NCBI RefSeq assembly: GCF_000226115.1
Contig: NC_016458.1
Location: forward strand, 8,032,001 to 8,096,000
Reading direction: 5' to 3'
From: Thermothielavioides terrestris NRRL 8126
Taxonomy: Eukaryota > Ascomycota > Sordariomycetes > Sordariales > Chaetomiaceae
Length of the DNA stretch: 64,000 bases
Below are positions 42,306 to 55,213 of the stretch, in pieces. A model generated the notes under the pieces. That model saw nothing but the letters and a program-made list of their open reading frames with translations, was not told the origin of the DNA and searched no databases. Position 1 is the first letter of the stretch; the number at the start of each line of letters is the position of its first letter. The position numbers and the translations under genes were made by a program.

Positions 42306-45300
42306 ATTATTATTATTATTATTAATCTTATACTAAAAAGGCGCTTAGCGCCTCGCCACTAAGGGCAAGCAGTCCCTCCACCTATATATACTCCACTTAC
42401 ATACATTGCCTACGCTATATTCCTATAATGCAACGTAAGCCTCCCTAATTTCCCCTATCCAACTCGCTAGAACTCACCTTTTCGACCTAGTAGCAACAGA
42501 GATATAGCGACCTATATAGCCTATTGCGCGCCACTTGCTTACACAAAGCGCCCTAGCGCAAATATCATAGCCGCTAGGCGCGCTATATACCTAAAGGGAG
42601 CGCTAAAGGCCAACCTTCCTACACCTCTTCCTCCTTCTACGCCCCTCGCCTATATGGCCACTTATAAGGGGCCCCCCTATAGCGCTACCCCAGCTTTCGC
42701 GCTCTGCCTACGTATTTGCAGAGCCTTCTACTGCTCCTCTATATCCTACCTCGCCTTCGATATTTAGCTCGAACGCTAGTCAGTACTTATATAGGCGCCT
42801 AGTATATATTAGCTACCCTATAAGTATCTAGGCACCTCTCCTACTCCTAAGTAGTATAAGCAGTATATACTGGTCCTAGACGCTAGGCCTTCCTATAGCG
42901 ACTACTAGGTCCTTATAGTATATCGTTAGATAGGCAATAGTTTTAAACGCTTTACTATAGTAGTATAGCAGTATAGGCGTATCTAGCACTCTCTTTTAGA
43001 ATAGGAACTGCCTAAAGCCAATAGCCCCTATATACGCCTATATAAGGAGGGAGCTCTACGCCTTGCTAAGGCCTTTATATACCTATAAGATATAGGTAGG
43101 AGGCTCTAGGTTATATAGGTTGGCCGCTTCTCTATAGTATGCCCTCTCTAGCCTCCTAGCGTCTATATAGCGTATTTATAGCTCCCTATATACTTTCTAT
43201 TCCTCTACTATAGCTATATCTACGTTAATATAGAGCTAAGGCTCCTAGGGCCCCTAGCCTCCGCCTTTACTACTCTTGCTCTACGCCTTAGCCGCTACTG
43301 CTAGGCGATATAAAAGGAGCTACTCCTTAGCCTAGGCCTACCTCTGTTTTATATAGGACACCTCTATAGGCGGCCTAGCCCCTAGGGCGTAGTATACACG
43401 ACGCCTCCTCTTTAGCCTCGACGCCACCTTCGTATACATATTGTATAGGAGCTACGTAAGCCTAGTTCTCTAGAGCCTTTGTTCGGTATATATAGCCTAG
43501 CGGTTAAGGTATAGGTCAATAGGAGGCACCTAGGTCTCACTTTCTAGGTTATAGACTAGCGTAGCCTTATATACGCTAGCGACTACCTAAAGGTAGCCCA
43601 ACTACGTTGCGCTAAAGCTATATACGATCCTATAGAGAGTCCCTCTAGTCGGCGTTAAGGTATACTATATAGCTACTCTATATAAGAGGACGCTCCTAAT
43701 AACCTTGGTATAGATCTCCTAAGCTTATATAATATATACCCTATACATCTTCGCTATAAGCCTTATAAGAGCGAACTTCTATATAGCTATCTTCGCCTCT
43801 ACTACCTTTTTATACGCCTTGAACAAAAGCTTATAGTCTAGCTATATGCCTAGGAACCTCGTCAACTCTACTAATATAAGCCTTAGCTAGCCTTCTCCTA
43901 AAATGTTAACGACCTCTATATATAGCCGCCACGCCCTTATAAAGTAGATAAGCTTGCTCTTCGCTAGTTTAAACTATATCCCCTACTCTACTACCTACTT
44001 TTTATATTTAGTATATCCCCTCTCTAGCGTATAATAGTACAATAGCGTATCCTATCTAAACGTAAGGAGGTTAGTGTTATCTATATATCTAACTGTTAAA
44101 AGCCCTATATATGCCTTAAGAGCATAGTATAGGGGGGTAACAAAAAAGATAAATAGAGCTAGCAATAGCGGTGAGCCTTGTAATGTATCCTACTATAGAA
44201 CTATAGGCTTGGCTATAATTTCGTCAAACTATAGGCGCGCTATACGATCCTCAAAGTAGCTCTTTAGCAGTATAATCAGCCTCCTCTTAAAACCTATCTC
44301 TTAGAGCGTATATAGCAGCTAGACCTAGTCGACCTAGTCGAAAGCGCCCTTCAGATCTAGCTATAGTAGCAAAGCGTAGGCTCTATATACCTACACCGTC
44401 TTTACTACGTTGGTCACCACCTAGACTGCCACCTCTATCGACCTATATTGCTAGAAGCCTATCTATAGTTCTAAGAGCAGCTTATATACCTTAGCTATAT
44501 ATATTACCTAGTCTACAACAACCGTTTCAATAACCTTATCTACTATACTAAGCAGTAATATTAGGCAATATACTCTAGCTTCCTTTAGCTGCTCTAGAGA
44601 CTTCTTTAGCTTCCTAAGGACAACGACTTATATAGCGTAGAATCTATATAGGAAGTGCTTAAGCCTAAAGTAAGCGTATATAATAGCTATTAGTACCTCT
44701 AACAACTTGCCCTCTTTATCGTAGGCCTTAAGGAACTTATTAGTAAAGAGGTCTTCGCTAAGCGCCTTATTCAATCTTATATAGCTTATAATTTATATGA
44801 TTTTAGTACTATCGACCTCCTAGTCGATAGGCGTAGTATTATAGAAAGACTCTTTAGGCTAGTCTTAGTTAAGGATATTGTTGTACTACGCCTATAGTAT
44901 AGGGAAGAAGCGCCCCGCTAGCGCTTCCGCCTTTTAGGTATACGTTATAGTACTCTAAGGCTTATTAGGCCTTAGCTAGAGCGTTAATAGCGCTAGAGGC
45001 TTAGGACGTTGGTAGCTTTAGAGCTAGGCCTACCTCTCGATGTCCTATATTAACTTCTACTCCCTCGACGCCTTAGCAAGGGAGTAGCGCCAATATAGCA
45101 TCTACAACTATTAGGCATAGCGCTTAAACCACTACACCGCCTTACAGTAGTACGCTTAGGAGCTTATAGTACAACTCAACCGCTAGGTACGCTTAGCTCT
45201 CCTCGCCTCCTATATCGCCTCGTTAACCTCGAAGTTCTACTAAGGCGTATAGGACCCCTAGTTAAGCTTCTAGCGTAGTACCACTATATCTACAATGTTA

Positions 45301-47887
45301 GTTAGCTTGTATATTAGAGTATCTACTATACCTTTAAGCTCCTCTACTATACCGATTACACTTAGTAGAGTAAGGAACTACGCCTTAGCTTTGTACCTTC
45401 TATAGTCTAGCAATGCCCAATTATAACCTAGTGGTATAGCAGCTCTACTACTACTTCCTCTTAGTAGCACTTTAGCTACCTAGGGTATATAATCTAAACC
45501 TACTAAGTCGAGTAGCCCTAGCTACTATACGCTATTACCCTACGTCGCCTAGATATAATTGATTATACTATCTCTATTGCCTTGCCGAATCTAGGTAAAT
45601 ATACTATAGGGTATATAGAGCTTAAGCTCCTATTCTACTATAATCTAGAGTAGTACGCTCACTATCTAGGAGGTCCTATTGTATTTGTCCTATATTAGGT
45701 AGTAGGCGTTAAAGTCGCCTATAAGTATATTACGTCCCCTTAGCTCCCTCTCTACTAGGGCGTAGAGCAGTGACCGCCACCCTAGTTCCTAGTTAGGTAA
45801 GCAGATAGACTAGACTATAAGGGGGTCTAACCCCTCCTTTTTAAATGTTACTACTACCTAGTCCTCCCTAGCCTTAGCTAACTACGTTATATAGTCAAGG
45901 CGCTTACTTATATATAACGCTGCCTTGCTAGCATTGTATATTATCTTGTACTGCCTACCCCTCTTATAGGGCAGGGCTAGCGGGGCTACGTTTAAGCAGA
46001 TTGGTAGCTTCTAAACCGCTACTAGGTTAAACTCCTCTCTTCTTTCTAGCGCCTAGTCAAGGCGATTTTTACTACTATTAGTATTCTAGTAGAGTACCCT
46101 TAGCGTTATAGCTATAGGCTTAATAGGGAATAGGAGCTATTGTTTATAACTACGTTAGGCTATAAAGCTAATTCTACGTTTGTACTATATAGAGTTGCTA
46201 TATAGGCAATGCTCTCGCCTAGCGCCCTATCCCCTTAGAACGTTTGTGAGAGTACTTTGAACTAGAACAGATCTATGCTATTAGAACGCCCTACCCTCTA
46301 GATGTCGGTAGGCTAGTCCACCCTAGTAGGCTACTTCCTTAGGCGCTACTCCCTTGCCTCGCTTTCCTAGCTCCTATACTATATACTTGCCTCTATTATT
46401 ATTGTTGTCTAAGGCTAGGGTATATAGAAGGTGAGTAGGCGGTTGTTAAACTGCTCTCTTATACGTTAACGTTATTCCTTCACTACCTTATAGCTTATAT
46501 CGAAGGCTATATAAGGGCTGCTATAGTTAATACACTTTGGCTAGTATATAGCTAGGCCGATCTTAATTAGGCACCTCGCTTTACGCTCTTTCACTATACT
46601 TCCTTCGCTATATACTATATAGGCGTAGATTAAGCAATGTACCTCCTCCTCTTTGTAGAACACCGCCTTATACCCCTATTTTCTATATTTGAAGTATAGG
46701 ATTATATATATTGCGCTTTCGAAGCGCTTATAGGGGTAGACTATATAGTTAAGTAGTATACCTCGATCAATAAGCTTTGTAGTCTCTTTAACTATATAGA
46801 GCTCGATCAATATATACATTGTTTATAGCCCTTAGCCGTCCTTAGCGCTACTCTATAGCGTATATAGCCTTACGTATATAATCTAGACCCTGTTCTCCTT
46901 CGCTAGGTCCACTACTAGGCAGTCGGCGCTATCCCTATACTTCGTTAAGGCGGCTAGCTAAACGCCCTTCGCTAGTACTACGAAGGTATAGCGTTTAAGT
47001 ACTATAGTCGCCCTGAACATAGCTATAACCTACACCTTATTATCTTCGTTAGCGAACTATACCTAGCGGTCCTCTTTGAATGTAACTACTATATTCCTAC
47101 TCTTTAGTAGCTTCTATACTACGATAGCGCCACTTCTACTACCTCCCATTGTTACTCCTATCGTCGCTATAGCCGTATTAACCGCCTAAACTATATCCTT
47201 TATACTCCTATTAACAATGTCTATAGGCGCTTGCCCAAGGTCTATTATAAGCTTACGAAATAGCTTCTATAGCATATGTTGTATACGGCTCTTAAGTAGC
47301 TAGGGCACTGCTACTATAGCTACGCCCTACTTTACTACCTAGGCCTAGGTCCTCGTCTATACTGCCTTAGCGCTTGCCTATATCCTAACTTTGTTCTTAA
47401 TCTATATTATCTCCTCTTTAATATAGTCGACGCTTTTATATAGCTTATATATATTATAGAGGCAGTTTTACTTATCTTAGAATACCTTATAGTAGTATAT
47501 ATATATAGTAGTCTATATATATAGCTATATCTTTAGTAGCACTAAGGTATAGAATTCCTATAAGAGCCTCGATCGTTTATCGCTAGCGCCCTTGGTACAT
47601 ATATCCCAATCGTTCGTAGCTCCTATAGGAGGGAGCCTAAGCCTTTGGTCGCGTTGGTCAGGGTGTTCGCGTATATCAGCTATAGTGTCGCAACCTACGG
47701 CGCCTATCGTCGAGACACCTCTATTACTACCACAACCTACGTAGCCGCTACGCCCCCTCTACGACATTGTAGATAGGGGTAATCAGGCGCGCTAAGAACG
47801 TTCGCGTTGTCGGATTCGATTTTGGTCTAGCGGTTCTAGTGCAATCAGCGTTTTTACTCTTTCTTTAAGAAGCTCTTTAGCTGCTCT
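42306..47887 (-). mobile_element. LINE family A, probably full length, RIP-degraded
   Basis: 5582 bp flanked by a perfect 13-bp duplication GTTCGACCAATTT (42293-42305 and 47888-47900). The minus-strand 3' end is (TAA)n preceded by a GGCGCTAAGCGCC hairpin, a tail unlike that of family B. Translation in pieces shows an apurinic-type endonuclease (ILIGDFNAYY, near 45.7 kb) and a reverse transcriptase near 44.1-44.6 kb (LDLKGAFD, DTLQGSPLLLALF, VRYIDNTNLL). Upstream to 47.88 kb would be the gag-like ORF1. Stops are nearly all TAG/TAA. Confidence 0.88.
43900..46150 (-). pseudogene. LINE A endonuclease-reverse transcriptase pseudogene
   Basis: Degenerate pol of a Tad1/I-like LINE. The endonuclease GDFN motif and RT motifs are readable through many TAG stops. 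The RT catalytic motif reads YIDN instead of YxDD. I saw no clear RNase H domain. Confidence 0.75.
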
Positions 47888-47900
47888 GTTCGACCAATTT

Positions 47901-48239
47901 GAAATGTATAAGATAATAATAACTGAAACGTATTATCTAAGCAGAAGTAAAGGAGTATATTGGTTAGGTTTGATGACAAGCTTAGGCTAAGCTACCCCTC
48001 TATCCAGAACCTTTATGTCCAAGAACTAAAACAGCTCAACGCATTATAAGGAAAGAATGTCTAGCTTCTAACCCTAGCTACCCCTGAGCATAATACCTAA
48101 GCAGCTCTGCGCTAAGATCCTTGCTGCGCCTAAACTGGCTCCAAGGTCACGCTGGGAGTCTATCACCGGTTCCTAAGGACTGCGTGCGCGATTATCAGCG
48201 GTCACTCTCCAATCAGCCAACGGAAAATTAGTTCCTTAC
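47901..48239. other. Spacer, not RIP-mutated
   Basis: About 340 bp of normal composition between LINE A and the copia LTR; it continues the target DNA left of LINE A. No gene seen. Confidence 0.45.
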
Positions 48240-48517
48240 TGTTGGAACCACTGCGCAGGCTTAAGAAGATGAAGCTATTACGATGTAGGCAATGCACACA
48301 ACTAGGATCAATCGTAGTGTTAATATTGTTGTATTGTAGGAGAGGGAGACTCCTAAGGAGCCTAGTCTTAAGCGGCATTTGGGCATTAAGCTAGTGGATT
48401 CTAATCTCGGTGGGCTAGCCCAGAGCCCTAGGCTAGGCTAGTTCTAATATACACCCCTAGGTTGAGCCTCTAGCTTTGACCTACTAAATCTAGTAATCTA
48501 TAAAGCTATTTCTAACA
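48240..48517 (-). repeat. Copia 3' LTR (putative)
   Basis: 278 bp, minus strand TGTTAGAAATAG...GGTTCCAACA (TG...CA). The partner LTR is not in the window, so the limits rest on termini, position after RNase H, and the polypurine tract. Confidence 0.6.
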
Positions 48518-49691
48518 CTGTGCCTTTCCTAATTTAGCAATTCTATAGTATTAAGGTCCTTCTATTATCGCTATAATCTACTAAGCTTTGTACGTTTATC
48601 TGTCTTAATCCTATATATTATACTATAAAATGAACTTTCTATTTAGCTAGAGCCTTCTTCTAGCCTTGTATTTCTTCCTTCTATACCTTCTAATAGGCGT
48701 ATATCTCGATAAGGGCCTAGATATTAGCTAGATTAAGTATATCTATAAACGTCCTATAAAGTTCTAGCTCTAGTACCTTCGTTAGTCTATTAGCTAGTAT
48801 CTAGTTCGATAGTATATATTCTATATAGATTCTCTTATTCTATATCTCCTAGTGTAGCTAATAGTTATAAATGTCGATATATTTTAACTTCGTCTTTAGT
48901 ATAGCTATCTTAGCGTTGATTAGTTGGATCGTTTACTTATTGTCGTACTAGATCGATAGGATCTTATTATCTAGGTAGATCTCTAGTGCCTTTAATAGGT
49001 GCTAAAGGAATATACCTTTTTTCGCTGCCTATATAAGTGCTAATAGCTCTACTTCTATAGTCGATATAGTTACTATGTCCTATTTGCTAGCCTACTAGGC
49101 AATTAGCCTACTAAATAGGATAATAGTATAACCTTATAAGCTCTTATAGTCGATATTGTTATTAGCGAAGCTAGTATCGCTAGCTATAATTAGAATATCT
49201 CCTCCCCCTAGTTAGAAGGCCTAGAACCTTGTTCAATAGAGGTATTGCAGTACTTGATTAGCTATACAATAGTGTTTAGGACCTAGGTTCTAATTGAACT
49301 ATATAAACTTAGAGGCTATAAAGGCAATATCTAGGTATATATTTATGGCGGTATATAGGATTGAGCTAACCTTCCTTTAATAGAGTCTAATAGAGCTGTA
49401 GCTAGTAATATTATTGTATAAGAGTAATTCGCTCTTAACTATTAGAGTCCCTAGTTCTCCCTTTTCCTAAACTAACTTTACGATCTTCTCGATATATATA
49501 GTTTAGCTAAGCTAGATTAAACGCTTTTTACAATCGTAATAAACCTCTATACCTAGGAACAATAGGAGGTTATCTCCTTCTATAAACTTATATTTTCTTT
49601 ATAGCTAGCTAATCACCTCGTTAGCTCGATATTAATCCTTCTTATAGTAGACGAAGACGATGTTATCTATATAGAAGAAGATAATAATGCC
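48240..49691 (-). mobile_element. Ty1/copia retrotransposon remnant (3' half)
   Basis: Minus-strand copia pol: RT end with IIIFFYIDNIVFVYY, then IEKIVKLVQEKGELGT, then RNase H with QGYTIILFS and IVTISTIEVELLALIQAAKK, typical of copia elements. A 3' LTR (48240-48517) follows a GGCACAG polypurine-like tract. The 5' part is missing: at 49692 the sequence switches to a LINE B fragment. Confidence 0.85.
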
Positions 49692-49978
49692 GGTCACTGG
49701 GGCCTACCAGGCTACGCCCACCTACACCCTCGAGACCGAAGCCTAGGTTCCCCCTCTAGACCTATACCTTAATAAAAGGCTAGCAGACTTCGAGAGGCGA
49801 ATTCGACGACCGGTCTTCTCAAGGGGCCAAAGGCCTATCGACATTATAAATAGGGCTTGCCTTAAGCTCTACAAGAGGTTTAGAAAGCCTAGAGGCTAGA
49901 GGGGGCCCTAGAGGGTGCAGGGGCCGCAAGAGCCTACAACAGTAGAAAAGCAAGCACTAGCGGCACTGCAGTAGGCTT
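49692..49978 (+). mobile_element. Internal fragment of LINE family B
   Basis: About 287 bp closely matching 39857-40135 of the LINE B copy, with both ends missing and no 3' tail or target duplication. It sits exactly between the copia remnant and the gypsy LTR, so it is a recombination or deletion product rather than a simple insertion. Confidence 0.8.
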
Positions 49979-49990
49979 GTTATACGCAAC

Positions 49991-50225
49991 TGTGGCAAGG
50001 GCACCCATGACCGCACCGCGGTCAGAGGTGACGAGTGTTCCCCTTAAAAAGGGAACCTCGCCTATAACCCTTTTATAGAGACTAGACTACATCAATATAC
50101 TTTTGTAACATATACTAGTATTTAAAAGTGCCGCCTTATCAGTTGACGAGACTAAGAGGCATTGATCTTTCTTACCCTTATACGTTTACCGCTAGATAGT
50201 CACCTAGGACTATCTGTATATAACA
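49991..50225 (+). repeat. Gypsy 5' LTR (putative)
   Basis: 235 bp, TGTGGCAAGG...TATATAACA. The next bases are AG then TAGTGCCTACTA, readable as a RIP-mutated TGGTGCCCACTA primer-binding site, the same as in the TRIM. The 3' LTR is absent, so the ends are inferred. Confidence 0.65.
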
Positions 50226-50259
50226 AGTAGTGCCTACTAACGATTTGGACCTATTCGCT

Positions 50260-52480
50260 TCCTATAGAGGGGAGCTAAGTTCGACTTAGAAGATATTATA
50301 AGTTATACTTAGTAAGTTGTATAGAGTAGCATCTAAGGTAGATAATACTCCTTTATAAGGGAGTAAGCTTTAGGAGATGTATTATATAACGAACTAGTTC
50401 GCTTTGCTAATACCGTTAACCTAGCCCTAGATACCCTTAAGGCGTTAGGAACTAGACGAAGTCAAGCCTTATAAACGTAAATGTCTATAAGGACGTATAG
50501 TAGATACTTAAGTTTATTAAGGACTTTAGAGTTATCTACAACGTCTAGTAGGTTATCGACATTAGCCTATAAGACCTTAAGTACCTAGAAGCTATAGCAT
50601 CTCTTAAGATAGTACTAGAAGGAGACAACTATAAACAATATACGCCTAGGAACTATACGTCTTAGAGTATCCTCCCTTTTAGATATTCGACAACTATATT
50701 CTATATACCTATCTTATATCTATTAAGTATAAAGTTTAGATAGTAGTTAGCAAATACCTTATCCTAGACTCTAGGATTAAAGACGCTGCCTTAGAGACAG
50801 AGGACTTAACCTAAGAGACGCTAGAGACCTTAGTGCTAAAGAGTCGGGGACTACGAGAGACTTTGAAACCTTAGAGAACCAACGATAGCAATTGGGACTA
50901 GCTATACTACTAGAAATATTAGTAAAGACTAGATATAATCTAATTAAGAACTAGCTATTAACTCTATTAAGTTTAACCTTCTAAGAGCAACTAGAGCCTT
51001 AGGATATATTAACTATTCTTTAATAAGGATATAAAACTTATATCGCTAATAGCTATAATCTTAGTCGACGCTACTAAGAGCTACTAAGAGGATTATAGGA
51101 TCCGCTACTTTAGAACTAATAGCCTAAAGAGGAAAACTTGTTATTTCTAATAGCTTAGCTAATTAGCGTTTTCGACTAGGTTCCCTAGCTACTACTATAG
51201 ATACTAAGCTAGCTATTCTAGCACTTATCTGAGCTTCCTAGATTGGATATAGTTATCTATAACCCTAGAACGGAATATATAGACAGTTCGGTCGATTCTA
51301 GTGTCTCCTTGCTATTCTAAGAGATGCCGAGCCTACTATATAGATAGTAGCCGCCCTAAGAAGGACCTTCTAGATAGATAGCTAGACCTACTAGACAAGT
51401 AAGAACTGCTATAGACACCTAAGCTATATTCGCTATATAGGACCTCCTTACCTAGATGGCTAGAATAATAGAGAACCTAAATATTATAATCAAAAGGGCA
51501 AATAGGGCTATAGCTAGAGAAGACTGTTAAGCTAAAACCAACGATAGAAGTATTATATCTTTGTAAATGCCTATACCTACATTAAAATAGAAGATCTAGG
51601 ACACTAGTCTCTTTTAGCTAGATATAGAAAACGACTCTAAAGAACCTTAGGACCTATAGTACAATAAGTAGTAGCTATACTATAGGGACGTTAACCTTTG
51701 GGTTTAGCAAGTAGACTAGGTCATTAGGTACTACCTAGTAAAAGAAGAGACCCTATATATAGAGATGTAGACCCTACTTTAAGGTTTAGCGCTATAGTAG
51801 TATAAGTAGCAGCTCTCTACTATAGAGAAGGTAGTACTAACTATATCTATAAAAGTGTAGACTAAACACTTAAAAAAAGAGTTTAGTATTAAGAAATATA
51901 AAACGGAGAAATAGTTAAATAAAAACCGATATACTATAAGGGACAACTATAAAGATAAACTAATTAGGAAATTCGCTATAAAATACTTTAAATATATATA
52001 TATCTAGGGAGATACTACTAAGGAGCAACGTCTAATATATCTATATAATAGCCTCTATCCTAAACTTCGTTAGCTATACCCTAAACTAGATATAACGATA
52101 GAGATAGGTACGTTCCTTAATATTATTAATACTAAAGTATATATCGTTAGAGACTAGCTCCAATAGGACGTTGCTAAGGGCTATATTATTAGCTATAGCT
52201 ATATCGCTAATAACGTAGATATAGAGTACAACGAAGATAGACAAGGAGACAGCTAGGAGGACAGTAGAGCCTTCTAGATAGGAAAAGGCAAAAGAGGATA
52301 TTACAACTATTGGAGGAGAGATAAGGATAGACCCTAGTAGACTAGAAGCAATTAGCGTAGAGATAGCGACTAAGTACGACTATTTAGTAATCGAAATTTC
52401 TATAGTGTAATTAGATAAGGAAGAGGATATCGACTATTCAACGATTGTAGAAGAGGACTTAGACTATTTAATAGCCTAAG
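50260..52480 (+). pseudogene. Gypsy gag pseudogene
   Basis: A stop-rich frame. Near 52290 it reads RGYYNYWRRDKD, where a CCHC zinc knuckle of the CYNCGRxGH type would lie with Cys to Tyr changes (TGT to TAT). No other domain is recognised. Confidence 0.6.
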
Positions 52481-53315
52481 AAGAGGCGACAATGGCAACT
52501 AGGGCAAACGACCTTGATAGCTCTAACGGATTCGAATATATATATATAAGAAGCAGTTTACAGATAGTACGTTTATATACTATAGCGAGATTATAGTAAT
52601 AGGAGACGACGAGGATACTAATCTTTACTATAAAATACTAGAAAAGGTTAGGTATATTCTTGTCGACAAATATAACACTGAAGCTAAGGACAAGGAATTA
52701 GAAGACGAGGAGGCTAATAGTTCTTACTATATATATTATATATCCTACTAGCCTAGACTAATCTAGAACAAACTGCTATAACAGCTCCTATAGATTTAGC
52801 AATGCATTGCCTACAGTAGAGTCTTTACGATATATTACAAGCTTTTCAAGTATATAGTAGACAATAGCGACAAAGACAAATATAAACCTATATAGCTTTA
52901 AATGGACTGCTAGTACGACCTTAGTGACAATGAAGACGACTCTGAAGGTAAGGTAGTAAACTTTACGCTAACCGAAGGATAGATTATAGAAGTATAGCTA
53001 TATATGTCGCTACTAAAGGCGTTGGATAAGCAAGCTATATACCTTATAATCAACATTAGTACGAATCTAGGCGAACTAGGCACCAAGGTTTACTTCGATA
53101 TAGGTAGCAATACCAACCTCGTCGACAAGGAGTTTATCTCTAAGTAGACTAAACATCTACGTTAGATTAATATAAAGCTGCACTTTGTTAAGGGCGTTGG
53201 AGCCTATACCGAAGTCAAAAAGTAAATCGAGTTCGACTTCTATATCTAAAGAATCGTCTATAGCACTAATGTAGAAGGTCACTTTACTATAATAGCCAAC
53301 GTTATCAAAGGTTTA

Positions 53316-53875
53316 AAAGAGGGAGATAGCGTAGTTGGAGTGTAATATACTTGGAAAAACCTGCTTGCCTCCGGCAGGTCGTCGGTTCGAATCCGGCTCC
53401 CCCCTCCCCTCTAGAATTTTCCAAAGGGCACACTAACCCGAAGGCCGAGGAATACCCTCGTCTCGGCGATTAGCAGTTTAGGCCACTAACTAATCAAACA
53501 ACAGATAGGAGAACCCTGCTAAGCGAGTATATAGGTAAAACTCAACCCGACCGCTAGTTCCCCTAGGTCTAGGTGTAGGAAAAAACCTAGGGCTAGGAGT
53601 AGCTAGAGGGCAGAGCTACTCTTAGAAAAAGGAATATAGGGACCCGAAGAAAGCTAGAATCTTAGGAAAGCGGAGTGGACCTTGGTTTAAAAGCCTCCAA
53701 TGGGGGAGGCCCCTATAGTAGTAGTGTATAGACTTGGAAAAATATAGATTCTAAAGGGTGGGTATAGGTTTTTCACCTAGCTCGCAAGGGTACGGTTTTC
53801 CTATACAATAGCAGGTGAAGGATTGGCGAGCCCTAGCTAAGGGTATATTGGAGTAGGAATATTAATTAATTAATT
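53316..53875 (+). mobile_element. tRNA-headed SINE, copy 1
   Basis: 560 bp inserted in the gypsy protease region, with duplication AAAGGTTTA (53307-53315, 53876-53884). Pol III A-box TAGCGTAGTTGG (53327-53338) and B-box GGTTCGAATCC (53384-53394) are perfect. The head has a cloverleaf-like acceptor and T arm but an abnormal middle, with a 6-bp ACCTGC/GCAGGT stem. A ~330-bp unique body follows, then the LINE-B-like tail 53748-53859 and an (ATTA)n end. Little RIP damage. Confidence 0.92.
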
Positions 53876-55213
53876 AAAGGTTTAGGAGTAAAACTATTAA
53901 TTGGAACTAACTTTATATTTTGCAACGGAGTAAAGATTGACTTTAATACATTAACCTATTACTTTTAGTTAGTCTATAATATAAAGGTAAGAGTATATAT
54001 AGAGCAAAGAAGGACGATCTGAAAGGTAAAAGCTGCGAACACTGTAATGGTTGTACCTATGATAGAACACTTAATTGAGACTACGTTCAAGCTTATAGAC
54101 GCTAATGACTATAATATAGGCAACTAGAAATGTAAGCTCTACTTCGCTTTATACGTCGAAGGTGTACTAGACGCTATTGTAGATGCGAAGAGCGTATACT
54201 AGGCTATTGTAAAGAACAACACCGTTTATCCGATTACCATTGTTAAAGGATAGTGTATTAGACACCTCCTCTAGTATAGCCTAGAGGAGGATATTTAGGT
54301 AATGGTATAGAACCTTATATAGTAGACCTAGGACGATGTTATAGAAGACAAATATATATAGATAACGACGACTAAGCAATAGGAGCTAAGCGGTAAAGAA
54401 CTAGTGACAAAGACGCTAATAGAGGATAAGTATAAGCTACCTACTAAGCAGGAATTCTATATACTATCCTATAGTATTGAGAAACTAGACAATATCCTAT
54501 ATATTAAGTTAGTAGTAGAGGTGAGCATCTATCGCAGAGACAAACGGTATATAGAAGAAATGAAGGTACTACTAGACAAGTATAACGTCTTCTATAACTA
54601 TAGCATTGTCCCTATGCTAGAGGAGCAGAAGATAAGAATCTTACTTGTCGATAGATAGTAGAACTAGCTTAAACTCGTTTAGATCTACCTACTAAGCACT
54701 AAGGACTAAGCGATCGTCGATAAAGAATATAACAAACTGTATACGTAAAGGAAGATAGACTTTATAGATTAGTCGACTCCTATTGTTTACCTAGTTTTTA
54801 TAGTCTATTGTATAGTTGTTAGAAAGACGAAAGGCAGAGCTATTATAGACCTCTAGCCCCTAAATACATTAGTGGTACTAGATATATACCTATTGCTTAA
54901 CTAAGACAACATTATAAATATAATAATAGGCAATATAGTCTTTATAGCATTCGACGCTTCTAGATTTTTCTTCTAGCTTCTAGTCGTAGAAGAATACTAT
55001 AACTATATAGTAGTCATTAGTCCTAGAGGTTTAAAACGTTTAAACGTTGTACTAATAGAGTTTAAAAACTCACTAGCTTTTATATAGTGCTTTATAGACC
55101 GCTTATTCTATAAATATAAGTCCTTTATATATGCCTATATCAACGATATTATTATCGCTAATAAAAATATAGAGGAGCACCTCAAGTACGTTAAGACGGT
55201 TCTCGATATTTTA

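Noticed and set aside
54404..54658. Independent 84-codon gene
   Set aside because: It lies in frame between gypsy protease and RT and is a surviving stop-free stretch of pol.
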